A stretch of DNA of 64,000 nucleotides, taken from assembly GCA_001897425.1 (NCBI GenBank), contig MKSW01000003.1, forward strand, positions 60,579 through 124,578, given 5' to 3'. The translations under genes were made by a program, and so were the position numbers. This document shows positions 18,571 through 27,046 of this stretch, one piece after another (within the stretch, counting starts at the first letter, position 1; each line of letters begins with the position of its first letter). The stretch is from Actinobacteria bacterium 69-20. GTDB taxonomy: Bacteria; Actinomycetota; Actinomycetes; Mycobacteriales; Nakamurellaceae. The notes beneath the pieces were generated by a model, which was given only the letters and a program-made list of their open reading frames with translations, ran no database searches and was not told the DNA's origin.

Positions 18571-19992
18571 ATGAGTCGCCGTGCCAAGATCGTTTGCACG
18601 CTCGGTCCTGCGACATCCAGCGCGGACGCCATCGCCGAACTGATCGCCGCGGGCATGGACGTCGCCCGAATGAACTTCTCGCACGGTGATCATGCCGATC
18701 ACAAGATCGTCTTCGACCGGGTGCGCGCCGCGTCGGAGGGCGTCGGTCGGCCGATCGGCATCCTCGGCGACCTACAGGGGCCGAAGATCCGGCTCGGCCG
18801 CTTCGCGGCGGGTCCGGTCCGCTGGGCGACGGGCGAGAAGGTGTCGATCACGGTCGACGACGTCATGGGCGATCACGATCGCGTCTCGACGACGTATCAG
18901 GGCCTCGCCCGCGACGCCCGGAAGGGGGACCGGCTGCTCGTCGACGACGGCAAGGTCGGCCTCGTCGTCGACGAGGTGCGCGGCAACGACGTCGTCTGCA
19001 CGGTGACCGAGGGCGGCGAGGTCTCCAACAACAAGGGCCTCTCCCTGCCGGGCATGAACATCTCGGTCCCGGCAATGAGCGAGAAGGACATCGAAGACCT
19101 GAAATTCGCGCTCGAGCTCGGTGTCGATTTCATCGCGCTGTCGTTCGTGCGGTCGGCCGGCGACATCGACCTGGTGCACGCGGTGATGGACGAGTTAGGC
19201 GCGCCGCACGTCCCCGTCATCGCGAAACTCGAGAAGCCCGAGGCGGTAGCCAATCTCGAAGCGATCGTGGACGCATTCGACGGCATCATGGTCGCCCGCG
19301 GCGACCTCGGCGTGGAGCTGCCGCTGGAGCAGGTCCCGCTCGTACAGAAGCGCGCCGTCCAGATCGCGCGGGAGAATGCGAAGCCCGTCATCGTCGCCAC
19401 CCAGATGCTCGACTCGATGATCGAACACTCCCGCCCCACGCGTGCGGAGGCATCCGACGTGGCCAACGCCGTCCTGGACGGCGCGGACGCCGTCATGCTG
19501 TCCGGTGAGACGTCCGTCGGCAAGTATCCGGCGCTGTCCGTCACGACCATGGCGCGGATCATCCTGGCCGTCGAAGACGAATCCGTCGCCGTCCCGCCGC
19601 TCACCCATGTGCCGCAGACGAAACGCGGCGTTCTGTCGTATGCCGCGCGGGATATCGGCGAACGGCTGCGGGCGGCGGCACTGGTCGCCTTCACGCAGAC
19701 CGGTGACACCGTCCGCCGGCTGGCCCGGCTGCACACGCCGCTTCCGCTGCTCGCGTTCACGCCGCTTCCGGCAACCTATCGGCAGATGTCCCTCACCTGG
19801 GGGGCACAGGCCTTCTCGGTTCCGCCGGTGGAAACCACCGACCAGATGATCCGGCAGGTGGACAGCGCGGTGATGCAGGTGCCGGGATATTCGGTCGGTG
19901 ACCGAGTGGTCATCGTCGCGGGCTCACCGCCGAACACGTCCGGGTCGACGAACCTGATCCGCGTGCACCGGCTCGGCGCTGACGACATCTGA
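18571..19992 (+). CDS. pyk: Pyruvate kinase
   Basis: 473 residues; converts phosphoenolpyruvate and ADP to pyruvate and ATP. The barrel begins RRAKIVCTLGPATSS, with the active-site segments MNFSHG, GDLQGPKIR, VIAKLEKPEA (catalytic Lys), MVARGDLGVE and ATQMLDSMIEHSRPTRAE. The C-terminal regulatory domain is full length. A clear ribosome binding site (GGAAGGG) precedes the ATG, and TAAGCT at 18461-18466 is a likely -10 box with a ~100-base leader. Confidence 0.96.
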   Translation: MSRRAKIVCTLGPATSSADAIAELIAAGMDVARMNFSHGDHADHKIVFDRVRAASEGVGRPIGILGDLQGPKIRLGRFAAGPVRWATGEKVSITVDDVMGDHDRVSTTYQGLARDARKGDRLLVDDGKVGLVVDEVRGNDVVCTVTEGGEVSNNKGLSLPGMNISVPAMSEKDIEDLKFALELGVDFIALSFVRSAGDIDLVHAVMDELGAPHVPVIAKLEKPEAVANLEAIVDAFDGIMVARGDLGVELPLEQVPLVQKRAVQIARENAKPVIVATQMLDSMIEHSRPTRAEASDVANAVLDGADAVMLSGETSVGKYPALSVTTMARIILAVEDESVAVPPLTHVPQTKRGVLSYAARDIGERLRAAALVAFTQTGDTVRRLARLHTPLPLLAFTPLPATYRQMSLTWGAQAFSVPPVETTDQMIRQVDSAVMQVPGYSVGDRVVIVAGSPPNTSGSTNLIRVHRLGADDI

Positions 19993-20043
19993 CCCCCGAG
20001 CCGCCGGGTGGCGGATGGCTGAGCGCTGTCGGCCGATACCGTT

Positions 20044-20943
20044 ATGCCCGTGACAGATGTGTTGAGGGATACCGACGGCGTGCCGCGCGGGCAGGCGGTG
20101 CTCGATGCGCTGGTGCGCATCCTGGACCTAGAACGCTTGGAAGACAACCTGTTCCGCGGCTCGTCGCCCGAGGTTGCGCCGGTCCGGGTGTTCGGCGGTC
20201 AGGTCGCCGCACAGTCGCTGACGGCGGCCGGGCGTACCGTACCTGCGGACCGGCGGGTGCATTCGCTGCACGGATACTTCATGCGCGGGGGAGATTCCAG
20301 GGCGCCCATCGTTTACGAGGTCGACCGCACCCGGGACGGGCGGTCGTTCTCCACCCGGCGGGTGACGGCGATCCAGCACGGGCAGCCGATCTTCGCCATG
20401 TCCGCGTCCTTCCAGCTCGACGAGCCGGGGGTGGACCATGCCCTGCCGATGCCGTCGGCTCCGCGCCCCGAGACCCTCGCCGGTTACGCCGAGCAACTCG
20501 CGCCCTACCGCGATCAAATAGTCGTGTGGGCGACCCTGCCGCGCCCGTTCGAGGTGCGCTACGCCACCGACACGCCCTGGGCGGCACGGGCGCGCGGCCC
20601 GCAGCCCGGTGAGGTGACGAAGGTGTGGTTCCGTGCCGACGGTGCGCTGCCCCCCGACCCGCTGCTGCACGTGTGCCTGCTCGCGTACATGTCGGACCTC
20701 ACGCTGCTGGATTCCGCGCTCATCAGCCACGGGATCGCGGCGGGCGTCGATCGCATCCAGCTCGCCTCGCTGGACCACGCCATGTGGTTCCACCGGCCCA
20801 TCACCATGGACGATTGGGTGCTGTACCAGACGTCGTCACCGAGCGCCTCCGGGGCACGCGGGCTGTGCACCGGCCACTTCTTCAGCGCCGACGGCCAGAT
20901 GCTCGCCACGGTCGTCCAGGAGGGCCTGATGCGGCTCCGTTAG
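20044..20943 (+). CDS. tesB: Acyl-CoA thioesterase II (TesB)
   Basis: 299 residues, a double-hotdog thioesterase hydrolysing medium to long acyl-CoAs. The two repeats are recognised from FGGQVAAQSL and DGRSFSTRRVTAIQHGQ, and from DHAMWFHRP with ASGARGLCTGHFFS. The position after pyk matches mycobacterial tesB1. It is convergent with the decarboxylase gene, the two stops sharing three bases. Confidence 0.92.
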   Translation: MPVTDVLRDTDGVPRGQAVLDALVRILDLERLEDNLFRGSSPEVAPVRVFGGQVAAQSLTAAGRTVPADRRVHSLHGYFMRGGDSRAPIVYEVDRTRDGRSFSTRRVTAIQHGQPIFAMSASFQLDEPGVDHALPMPSAPRPETLAGYAEQLAPYRDQIVVWATLPRPFEVRYATDTPWAARARGPQPGEVTKVWFRADGALPPDPLLHVCLLAYMSDLTLLDSALISHGIAAGVDRIQLASLDHAMWFHRPITMDDWVLYQTSSPSASGARGLCTGHFFSADGQMLATVVQEGLMRLR

Positions 20944-22451
20944 CGGCCGGCCGGCTCGCCGGTTGCCGTGTGTGCCGCGGCTGCCGGTGCGGTCGCGGTT
21001 TCGGGTATGACGTTGTCCGCTGCCGCGCGCATGGCATCCAGCAGCGCGTCGATGTGACGCTCCTCCGTGCTCGGGGTCCCGACCGCCACCCGGAGCAGCG
21101 TTCGGCCGTCGACCGACGTGTGCGAGAGGTACGCGGCGCCGGAGTCGTTGATCGCGTGCATCAACGCGAGCGTCGCGGTGTTGTCCGCATCCAGTCCGGC
21201 ACCGGTCGCCAGGTGCAGGCACACCAACGACAACTGCCGGTGCGTCACGGTGAACCGCGCATCTCCCTGCAGCCCGGCGACGAGCCGGTCCACCAGCGAA
21301 ACTCCGGCGCGGATGTGCGCGGCGAGCCCGGCCGATCCGTAGTGCCGCAGCACCGCCCACAGTTTCAGCGCCCGGAACCGGCGACCCAACTGGATGTGCC
21401 AGTCGCGGTAGTCGATCACGGTGCCCGCGTCCGATTGCCGGGTGCGCAGGTATTCCGGCGTCTGCGACATCGCGCCGATCAGCGCCGCAGAGTCGGCCAC
21501 GTACAGCGCATCGCAGTCGAACGTGGTGAGCAGCCATTTGTGCGGATTCGTCGCGTAGGAGTCCGCCAGTTCGAGCCCCGCGTTCGTGAGGCGCCGGTGC
21601 TCGGGCGCGACGGCCGCGACGCCGGCCCACGCCGCGTCGACGTGCACCCACGCCCCGTGCCGCGCGGCGACCGCCGCGATCTCCGCCGTCGGATCGACGG
21701 CGCCCGTGCCGGTGGTGCCCACCGCGGAGACCACCATGGCCGGGACGAGTCCGGCCGAGTGATCCGCGGCCATCGCGGCGGCCAGGGCCGCGACGTCCAT
21801 CGGGCCGCCGGGGGAGACCGTCGGGATCAACCGCAACTGCTGCGACCCGACGCCGGCGATCGCCACCGCCTTCGCCACGGACGAGTGCGCCTCGGTCGAG
21901 CAGTACACCGTGTACTGACCGCGCAGGCCGTCGACCCGCGCCCGCCCGCGGCTCGCCCGGTGCAGCGCCGCCACCAACACCGTCAACACCGCGGTAGAGG
22001 CCGTGTCGTTGATGACGCCGCCGCCGGCACCACCGGATCGAAAGCGCTGCGGCAGGTCGAGAAGCTCGGCCAGCCAATCCATCACGCGGGTTTCCACCTC
22101 GGTCGCCGCCGGGCTGGTGGCCCAGATCATGCCCTGCACACCCAGTCCCGACGAGAGCAGGTCGCCCAGGATGGCGGGTCCGGACGTGTTGGCCGGGAAG
22201 TACGCGAAGAACGACGGATGCTGCCAGTGCGTCAGCCCGGGCAGCACGATCCGGTCGAGATCGGCGAGCAGTGCCTCGATGCCTTCGCCACCGGCCGGCG
22301 GGTCGAGCGGCAGGGCGGACGCGATATCGCCGGGGTGCACGGCCGACCGGACCGGGAACTCCTCGACGCGCCGGTAATAGTCGGCGATCCAGTCGACGAC
22401 CGCGTGGCCCTGTCGCCGGAATTCGTCCGGATCGAGATGCGCTGCATTCAC
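20940..22451 (-). CDS. PLP-dependent aromatic-L-amino-acid decarboxylase (group II)
   Basis: 503 residues, group II PLP decarboxylase. The PLP lysine is Lys305 in NPHKWLLT, and HVDAAWAG and STEAHSSVAKA are the cofactor-site segments. PSFFAYFPA is the substrate-side loop typical of tryptophan/tyrosine/DOPA decarboxylases. The substrate cannot be fixed; the nearby trp genes are suggestive only. The last ~25 residues (from AAADNVIPETATAP) are an unconserved tail encoded partly by a copy of the dispersed word at 21001-21020. Confidence 0.9.
   Translation of the reverse strand: MNAAHLDPDEFRRQGHAVVDWIADYYRRVEEFPVRSAVHPGDIASALPLDPPAGGEGIEALLADLDRIVLPGLTHWQHPSFFAYFPANTSGPAILGDLLSSGLGVQGMIWATSPAATEVETRVMDWLAELLDLPQRFRSGGAGGGVINDTASTAVLTVLVAALHRASRGRARVDGLRGQYTVYCSTEAHSSVAKAVAIAGVGSQQLRLIPTVSPGGPMDVAALAAAMAADHSAGLVPAMVVSAVGTTGTGAVDPTAEIAAVAARHGAWVHVDAAWAGVAAVAPEHRRLTNAGLELADSYATNPHKWLLTTFDCDALYVADSAALIGAMSQTPEYLRTRQSDAGTVIDYRDWHIQLGRRFRALKLWAVLRHYGSAGLAAHIRAGVSLVDRLVAGLQGDARFTVTHRQLSLVCLHLATGAGLDADNTATLALMHAINDSGAAYLSHTSVDGRTLLRVAVGTPSTEERHIDALLDAMRAAADNVIPETATAPAAAAHTATGEPAGR
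21001..21020 (+). repeat. Dispersed word, degenerate copy in decarboxylase C-terminal tail
   Basis: TCGGGTATGACGTTGTCCGC has two mismatches in the 13-base core. Antisense to the gene, it encodes DNVIPE, nearly the same peptide as in HisI (ENIVIPE). Confidence 0.7.
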
Positions 22452-22476
22452 GGGTCAACCGTAACGACCCGGGCCG

Positions 22477-22983
22477 CTATCCGACGGCCGCCCCCTGGTC
22501 CGCCAGCGCAACCCGCAGCACCAGCGCGACCTCGGCGCCGATGATGCCGTCCACCAGCTCCAGCATCCGGCCCGCGAAAGCCGGGCCGTGGCCGGTGTCC
22601 TCCGAACCGCCGAGGTGGTGCGCGATCTCGTGCAGCACCACCAGCTCCCGGAGCGCCCACCCGGTTCCGTGCTCGGGCACGGGCACTGCGATCACCGCGC
22701 CCGCTACCTCGTAGTGCGCCCGCGCGGCCCCGCCCCGCTCCCGCACGCGCACTGGGCGCACCGCGTCGGACCACCGCTGCCGAACCCACGGCAGCGCGAG
22801 AACCGCATCGACATGCCGTTGCACAGAAGCGATGTCGGCGAACCGGCGCTCCGGCGGGAGGGTGAGCCGCGACCCCGCGATCTCGACCACCGGGTAGTGC
22901 GCCGCGCGATCGAGGATCCGGGCGACCTGGTCCTCGGCTGCGTACACGGCCGAGCGCTGCCGGTCGCGGGCGCGCCCGCTCAC
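22477..22983 (-). CDS. TIGR04338-type putative zinc metallohydrolase
   Basis: A 168-residue protein of the mycobacterial TIGR04338 family. The N-terminus RDRQRSAVYAAEDQV matches the family opening, which fixes the GTG start at 22983. The zinc motif HEIAHH lies near residue 125 within LVVLHEIAHHLGGSEDTGHGP, a SprT-like protease arrangement. Substrate unknown. It overlaps the DUF2786 gene by GTGA, and the two families often occur together. Confidence 0.82.
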   Translation of the reverse strand: MSGRARDRQRSAVYAAEDQVARILDRAAHYPVVEIAGSRLTLPPERRFADIASVQRHVDAVLALPWVRQRWSDAVRPVRVRERGGAARAHYEVAGAVIAVPVPEHGTGWALRELVVLHEIAHHLGGSEDTGHGPAFAGRMLELVDGIIGAEVALVLRVALADQGAAVG

Positions 22984-23846
22984 GGCTCCGCGCCGGCGCG
23001 GCCGATCTGCCCGCGCCCGCCGCCGATCTCGCGCTCGGTCCCCAGTCGCGCGGCCCGGCCCGCCCGATCCCCGGCCCGACTCGCGTGCCGGGAATGCCCC
23101 GCCGACGCCGCCGAGCCCCGCCAGGAGCCGCGGGCCGTCGAATTCGCGCGGTAGTGGTCGGCCACCTCGAGATCGCGTGCGCGCAGCGCGAGCGCCACGC
23201 CCGTTGCGGGCTCGCTGCGGTTCGCTCCCGCTGCCGTCTCTCGCCGGAGGGCCTCCTGCTGGATCGCCTCCCGCTGAATCGCTTCGGCCGTCGCCGCCTC
23301 CCGCGCCTCGCGTAGCCGCGTGCCGATGCGCGCCGCGAACGCGCGCTGGAAACTGAGCCGCGCCGTGATCGGGCTGACGACGCCCACCTCCCAGCGTCGC
23401 CGCGTCGCGGAATAGCGCTCCACCCGCTCCGCCGCGTACGTGCCGGACTTGATGAACTCGTCCGAGGCCCGCACCATCTGCACGATCAGCGACGCGTACA
23501 GCGCGTGCGTCGCATCCAAGTCGGAGTCGAACCCGTAGGCGAAGACCCGCGTCGAGTTCCGCGCCACATCGCAGGTCAGCCCATTCGCCCGGGCGATCGC
23601 CAGGAACAGCTCGACATAGGTGCGCAGACCCCTCCTTCCGGCCTCGCCGATCACGATCTCGCGCTGGGTCGGCGTCGCCCGTCGCTCCCGGTGCACCGTG
23701 TGCGCCCGGGCCACCGCCAGATCGATCGACGCGGACGTCGCGATGCGCTGCGCCGCCTCCATGTAGGCATCGGCCTCGTGCGCATTGTCGGTCGACTCTG
23801 CCTTGCGCAGCAGGGCGGCGATCCGCCCGAGCGTCCTGTCCGTCAT
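22980..23846 (-). CDS. DUF2786 domain protein
   Basis: A 288-residue protein. Residues 1-45 form the DUF2786 motif (RIAALLRKAESTDNAHEADAYMEAAQRI). A conserved middle part follows (FLAIARANGLTC, FDSDLDATHALYASLIVQM). The C-terminal third is Arg/Ala-rich and poorly conserved, with an imperfect AIQREAIQQEALRRE repeat. Function unknown; coupled to the metallohydrolase downstream and to the MFS gene upstream by four-base overlaps. Confidence 0.8.
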   Translation of the reverse strand: MTDRTLGRIAALLRKAESTDNAHEADAYMEAAQRIATSASIDLAVARAHTVHRERRATPTQREIVIGEAGRRGLRTYVELFLAIARANGLTCDVARNSTRVFAYGFDSDLDATHALYASLIVQMVRASDEFIKSGTYAAERVERYSATRRRWEVGVVSPITARLSFQRAFAARIGTRLREAREAATAEAIQREAIQQEALRRETAAGANRSEPATGVALALRARDLEVADHYRANSTARGSWRGSAASAGHSRHASRAGDRAGRAARLGTEREIGGGRGQIGRAGAEP

Positions 23847-25090
23847 GCCGGCATCGTGCCATCCTCCTCCGACACTGTGCTGCCGGCCCGTTTCGCACGC
23901 ATGTACGGAACGGCGATCACGGCCGGAACCACGCAGATCGCGGCGGTCAGCGCGAAGCCCGCCGAGAAACCGAACAGATCCGCCAGCGCGCCCGCCACGA
24001 TCGGCCCGATCATCGTCCCGGCGTCGCCCGTCACCTGATAGGTCGCGATCACCGAACCGCGCCGCCCCCGCGCCACGTCACCCAGGATGGCACTCGGCCC
24101 CACTGCCTGCGCCGCCGCGCCGATGCCGAGCAGCGCCATCGCCCCGACCAGCAGCCACATCGCGGGCGGAGCGGCCAACGCCGCCATCCCACAGGCGCCG
24201 GCCGTGCCACCGATCACGACCACGCCCAGCCGACCCCGCCGGTCGCTCCACCGGCCCAGCGGCAGCAACACCGCCGCATTCACCGCCGCGGCGATGGCCA
24301 GCGCGTATCCGCTCCACGCCTCGCTGAGCAGCAGCGCCTCCGTGACGAATAGCGGCACCAGCGCGCTCCGGGTGGCCACCGACCAACCCTCGGTCAGGCT
24401 GCCCAGTAGAGCGACTCGGAAATGCGGCAGGCGCAACGCTTCTCGAACGCCTTCGGCCGGAACATCGTCATACTCGGCGGTTGTCGCGACACGCGGGACG
24501 TGCGGCAGGGCGCTGAAGGCGACCACGGCGGCGACCCCCAGCGTTCCCGCGTAGAAGAAGAACGGCGTGCGCAGGCTGATCGCCGTCAGCGGCCCGCCGA
24601 CCACCGGCCCCAGCACGCCGCCGAGCAGGAACGACCCGGACCACACGCTCATCGCGCGTCCCCGCACCTCGGACGGGATCCGGTTCGCCATCACCGACGC
24701 GGCCGCCACCGAGAACATCGCCGAGCCGATACCGCCCGCCCCGCGCAGCAGCAGGAGCTCGAGGTAATTCCGGCTCAGGCCCGCCAACCCGCTGGACACC
24801 GCCACGATCACCAGACCGGTGCCGAGCACCAGCCGTGCGCCGAGCCGGTCGACGAGTTTGCCCACCCCGAACGCCGAGGCCATCCGCATCGCCGCGAACA
24901 TGCTGATCACCAGGCCCGCCGCGGTCACCCCCACGCCGAAATCGCGCGCGAAGACGGGCAGGGCGGGCGCCACGATGCCGAACCCGACGGCCACGCACAC
25001 CGCGATCACCGACAGCACCCAGACGATGCCCGGGAGCTTTTGCCGCGGCTCGGCCGGGCTTGCGGGGCTCGTGTCGCCGTCGATGCTCAC
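23843..25090 (-). CDS. MFS transporter
   Basis: A 415-residue, 12-helix major facilitator with the GKLVDRLGARLVLGTG motif-A loop between helices 2 and 3, resembling multidrug efflux members. Substrate unknown. The central cytoplasmic loop between helices 6 and 7 reads TTAEYDDVPAEG; the AEYDDV part is an exact copy of the dispersed word (24459-24480). It overlaps the DUF2786 gene (ATGA). Confidence 0.85.
   Translation of the reverse strand: MSIDGDTSPASPAEPRQKLPGIVWVLSVIAVCVAVGFGIVAPALPVFARDFGVGVTAAGLVISMFAAMRMASAFGVGKLVDRLGARLVLGTGLVIVAVSSGLAGLSRNYLELLLLRGAGGIGSAMFSVAAASVMANRIPSEVRGRAMSVWSGSFLLGGVLGPVVGGPLTAISLRTPFFFYAGTLGVAAVVAFSALPHVPRVATTAEYDDVPAEGVREALRLPHFRVALLGSLTEGWSVATRSALVPLFVTEALLLSEAWSGYALAIAAAVNAAVLLPLGRWSDRRGRLGVVVIGGTAGACGMAALAAPPAMWLLVGAMALLGIGAAAQAVGPSAILGDVARGRRGSVIATYQVTGDAGTMIGPIVAGALADLFGFSAGFALTAAICVVPAVIAVPYMRAKRAGSTVSEEDGTMPA
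24459..24480 (-). repeat. Dispersed word, exact copy in a transporter loop
   Basis: Reverse complement is CCGCCGAGTATGACGATGTTCC, the same extended form as at 3211-3231. It encodes AEYDDVP in the central loop of the MFS protein. Confidence 0.85.
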
Positions 25091-25105
25091 GGCTTGAATC
25101 TTGCC

Positions 25106-25130
25106 GGTCGGGTATGACGACGTTCCGGGC
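25106..25130 (+). repeat. Dispersed word, one-mismatch copy
   Basis: TCGGGTATGACGACGTTCC lies in the intergenic stretch between the MFS start and the tRNA gene. Confidence 0.8.
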
Positions 25131-25201
25131 CGGGCTCGACCGAACTACCGTGCCCATGCTGTCCACTGCGCAATCCGGCCTGCTGGGCAGATCGCAGACA
25201 G

Positions 25202-25275
25202 TGCCCCCGGTGAGACTCGAACTCACACTGGACGGGTTTTGAATCCGTTGCCTCTGCCAATTGGGCTACGGGGGC
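25202..25275 (-). tRNA. tRNA-Leu (anticodon CAA), short variable arm
   Basis: 74 bases. The acceptor GCCCCCG pairs with CGGGGGC, discriminator A, T-arm GTGAGTTCGAGTCTCAC. The anticodon loop TTCAAAA gives CAA. Canonical bacterial tRNA-Leu has a long type II variable arm; here only about five bases lie between the anticodon and T stems. Position 31-39 of the anticodon stem is an A-C mismatch. CCA is not encoded. Confidence 0.85.
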
Positions 25276-25604
25276 TCGCGCGGGATCGGCTCCCGCCGTG
25301 ATGATGCTACCGGCACGATCGGAAACGAGGTGACTGGGCGGTCGGCACGCGCGGCGGGCCTAGCGGCGGCTCATGGTGCGGCGCTCGAGCATCGCGGGCG
25401 CGTCCATCGCGTTCCTACGGACCGCCGCGGACTGGTCACCTTGTGTCACCGTTCGAATCTTTGGCGAGTCTAGTAGTGCGCGATCGCGGCCCATCGGGTA
25501 ACAATCAGTACCGCAAACACGGCGTAAAGCAAGGGTGCCCTTGCGTGCTGTGTTTAGATCAAACCCGTCACTGGCACGACGATCAGCGGAGCGGAGGAAC
25601 GCAC
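25276..25604. other. Upstream region of livH
   Basis: 329 bases between the tRNA and the chosen livH start. It contains the inverted repeat GCAAGGGTGCCCTTGC (25529-25544). The frame of livH stays open upstream to a GTG at 25443, and part of it looks protein-like (GCPCVLCLD), but the signal peptide and ribosome binding site argue for the start at 25605. Confidence 0.5.
25529..25544. promoter_or_regulatory. Inverted repeat, candidate operator of liv operon
   Basis: GCAAGGG and CCCTTGC are perfect 7-base arms around TG, 60 bases before the livH start. The shape suits a dimeric regulator such as GntR or TetR type; no regulator gene is adjacent. Confidence 0.45.
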
Positions 25605-27038
25605 GTGCGCAGACGCCTGCTGGCGATCGTCATGCCGATCATGTTCGCTACCTTGATCGCCCTATGCGGTGGCGGCGCGGCATTCGCATCACCGGCCGCA
25701 TCACCGGCGACCGCGCATCCGGACGGGGCAGCGGCGTTCGGCCAGTCCTCGTCACACCTGGTCGCGGACGGGTCGAGTGACGCGGCGGCGCCGTCCAGCT
25801 CGTCCGGTGCGCAGGGCGAAACGATCTCCGGAACGCTGATGGCCCCGATCGGCGAGGGCGGCACGCGCGAACCGATCGAAGGCGTGACAATCACCGTCTC
25901 GCAGGACGGGAAGGAGATCGGCTCCGCGACCAGCGGCAAGGACGGCAAGTGGCAGATCCCGGTGCCGCACGCGGGCACCTATCAGGTGACGTTGGACGTC
26001 AAGACGTTGCCGAACACGGTGCAGCTGCAGACGGCCGGCAAGGAAACGCTGAAGGGCCTTGTCGTGCAGCCCGGCTTTTCGAAGGTTGCCCTCTTTCCGC
26101 TCGTGAAGCAGGGCCAAGGCACCGGCGCCACCGGCGGGGGCGGCGGCTCGGGTCAGTTGGAATACCTGATCTCGATCTTCATCACGGGCCTGCGATTCGG
26201 CCTGATCATCGCGATGACGGCCGTGGGGCTCTCGCTGATCTTCGGCACGACGCGCCTGATCAACTTCGCGCACGGTGAGTTGGTGACGCTGGGGGCCGTC
26301 GTCGCATTCGCCTTCGGGACCTCGCCGTTGCAGTGGCCGTTCGTGATCGCCATCGTGCTCGCCGTCATCGCCGTGGCTGCGCTCTCCGGGCTGCTGGAGT
26401 TCGCCCTGTGGCGGCCGCTCCGCAAGCGAGGCAGCGGGCTGATCCAGATGTTCATCATCTCGATCGGGCTCTCGCTCCTGTTGCGGAACGGGATCCAGTT
26501 CTTCTTCGGCCCGGATCGCCAGCAATTCCAACAGGCCACCGCACAGACGCAGCTCACCTGGGGACCGTTCTCGGCCACGCCGATGGACCTGATCACGATC
26601 GTCGTCTCCATCGCCATATTGGTGGGCGTCGCGGTGATGCTGCAGCGCACGCGCATGGGCAAGGCCATGCGAGCCCTGGCCGACAACCGTGACCTCGCGG
26701 AGGCGTCCGGGATCAATGTGGATCGCGTAATCCTGCAGGTCTGGGTGATCGGCGGCGCGCTGGCGGCGGTGGGCGGCATCCTGTTCGGGCTGACCTCGGC
26801 GGTCTCGTTCGACATGGGCTTCCGGCTGCTGCTGCTGATGTTCGCCGGCATCATCTTGGGCGGCCTCGGCAGCGCGTACGGTGCGATGCTGGGCAGCATC
26901 GTGGTGGGCCTGGTCGCTCAGTATTCGACGGTGTGGTTCCCACCCGAATTGCAGAACGCCTGGGCCATGCTGGTGCTCGTCGTGGTGCTACTGGTGCGGC
27001 CGCAGGGAATCCTCGGACGCCTTCAGAGAGCGGGATAG
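25605..27038 (+). CDS. livH: Branched-chain amino acid-type ABC permease LivH with N-terminal extracellular domain
   Basis: 477 residues. A signal peptide (RRRLLAIVMPIMFATLIALC, cleavage near AFASPA) is followed by a Ser/Ala linker. Then comes a carboxypeptidase-regulatory-like beta-sandwich (about residues 70-150, ISGTLMAP, EGVTITVSQDGKEIGSA, AGTYQVTLDV), a Gly-rich linker and the usual LivH permease of about eight helices starting at LISIFITGLRFGLI. Canonical LivH is about 300 residues, so the first 180 are extra. GTG start behind GGAGG (25593-25597). It begins the livHMGF operon. Confidence 0.9.
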   Translation: MRRRLLAIVMPIMFATLIALCGGGAAFASPAASPATAHPDGAAAFGQSSSHLVADGSSDAAAPSSSSGAQGETISGTLMAPIGEGGTREPIEGVTITVSQDGKEIGSATSGKDGKWQIPVPHAGTYQVTLDVKTLPNTVQLQTAGKETLKGLVVQPGFSKVALFPLVKQGQGTGATGGGGGSGQLEYLISIFITGLRFGLIIAMTAVGLSLIFGTTRLINFAHGELVTLGAVVAFAFGTSPLQWPFVIAIVLAVIAVAALSGLLEFALWRPLRKRGSGLIQMFIISIGLSLLLRNGIQFFFGPDRQQFQQATAQTQLTWGPFSATPMDLITIVVSIAILVGVAVMLQRTRMGKAMRALADNRDLAEASGINVDRVILQVWVIGGALAAVGGILFGLTSAVSFDMGFRLLLLMFAGIILGGLGSAYGAMLGSIVVGLVAQYSTVWFPPELQNAWAMLVLVVVLLVRPQGILGRLQRAG

Positions 27039-27046
27039 GGCCGGCG

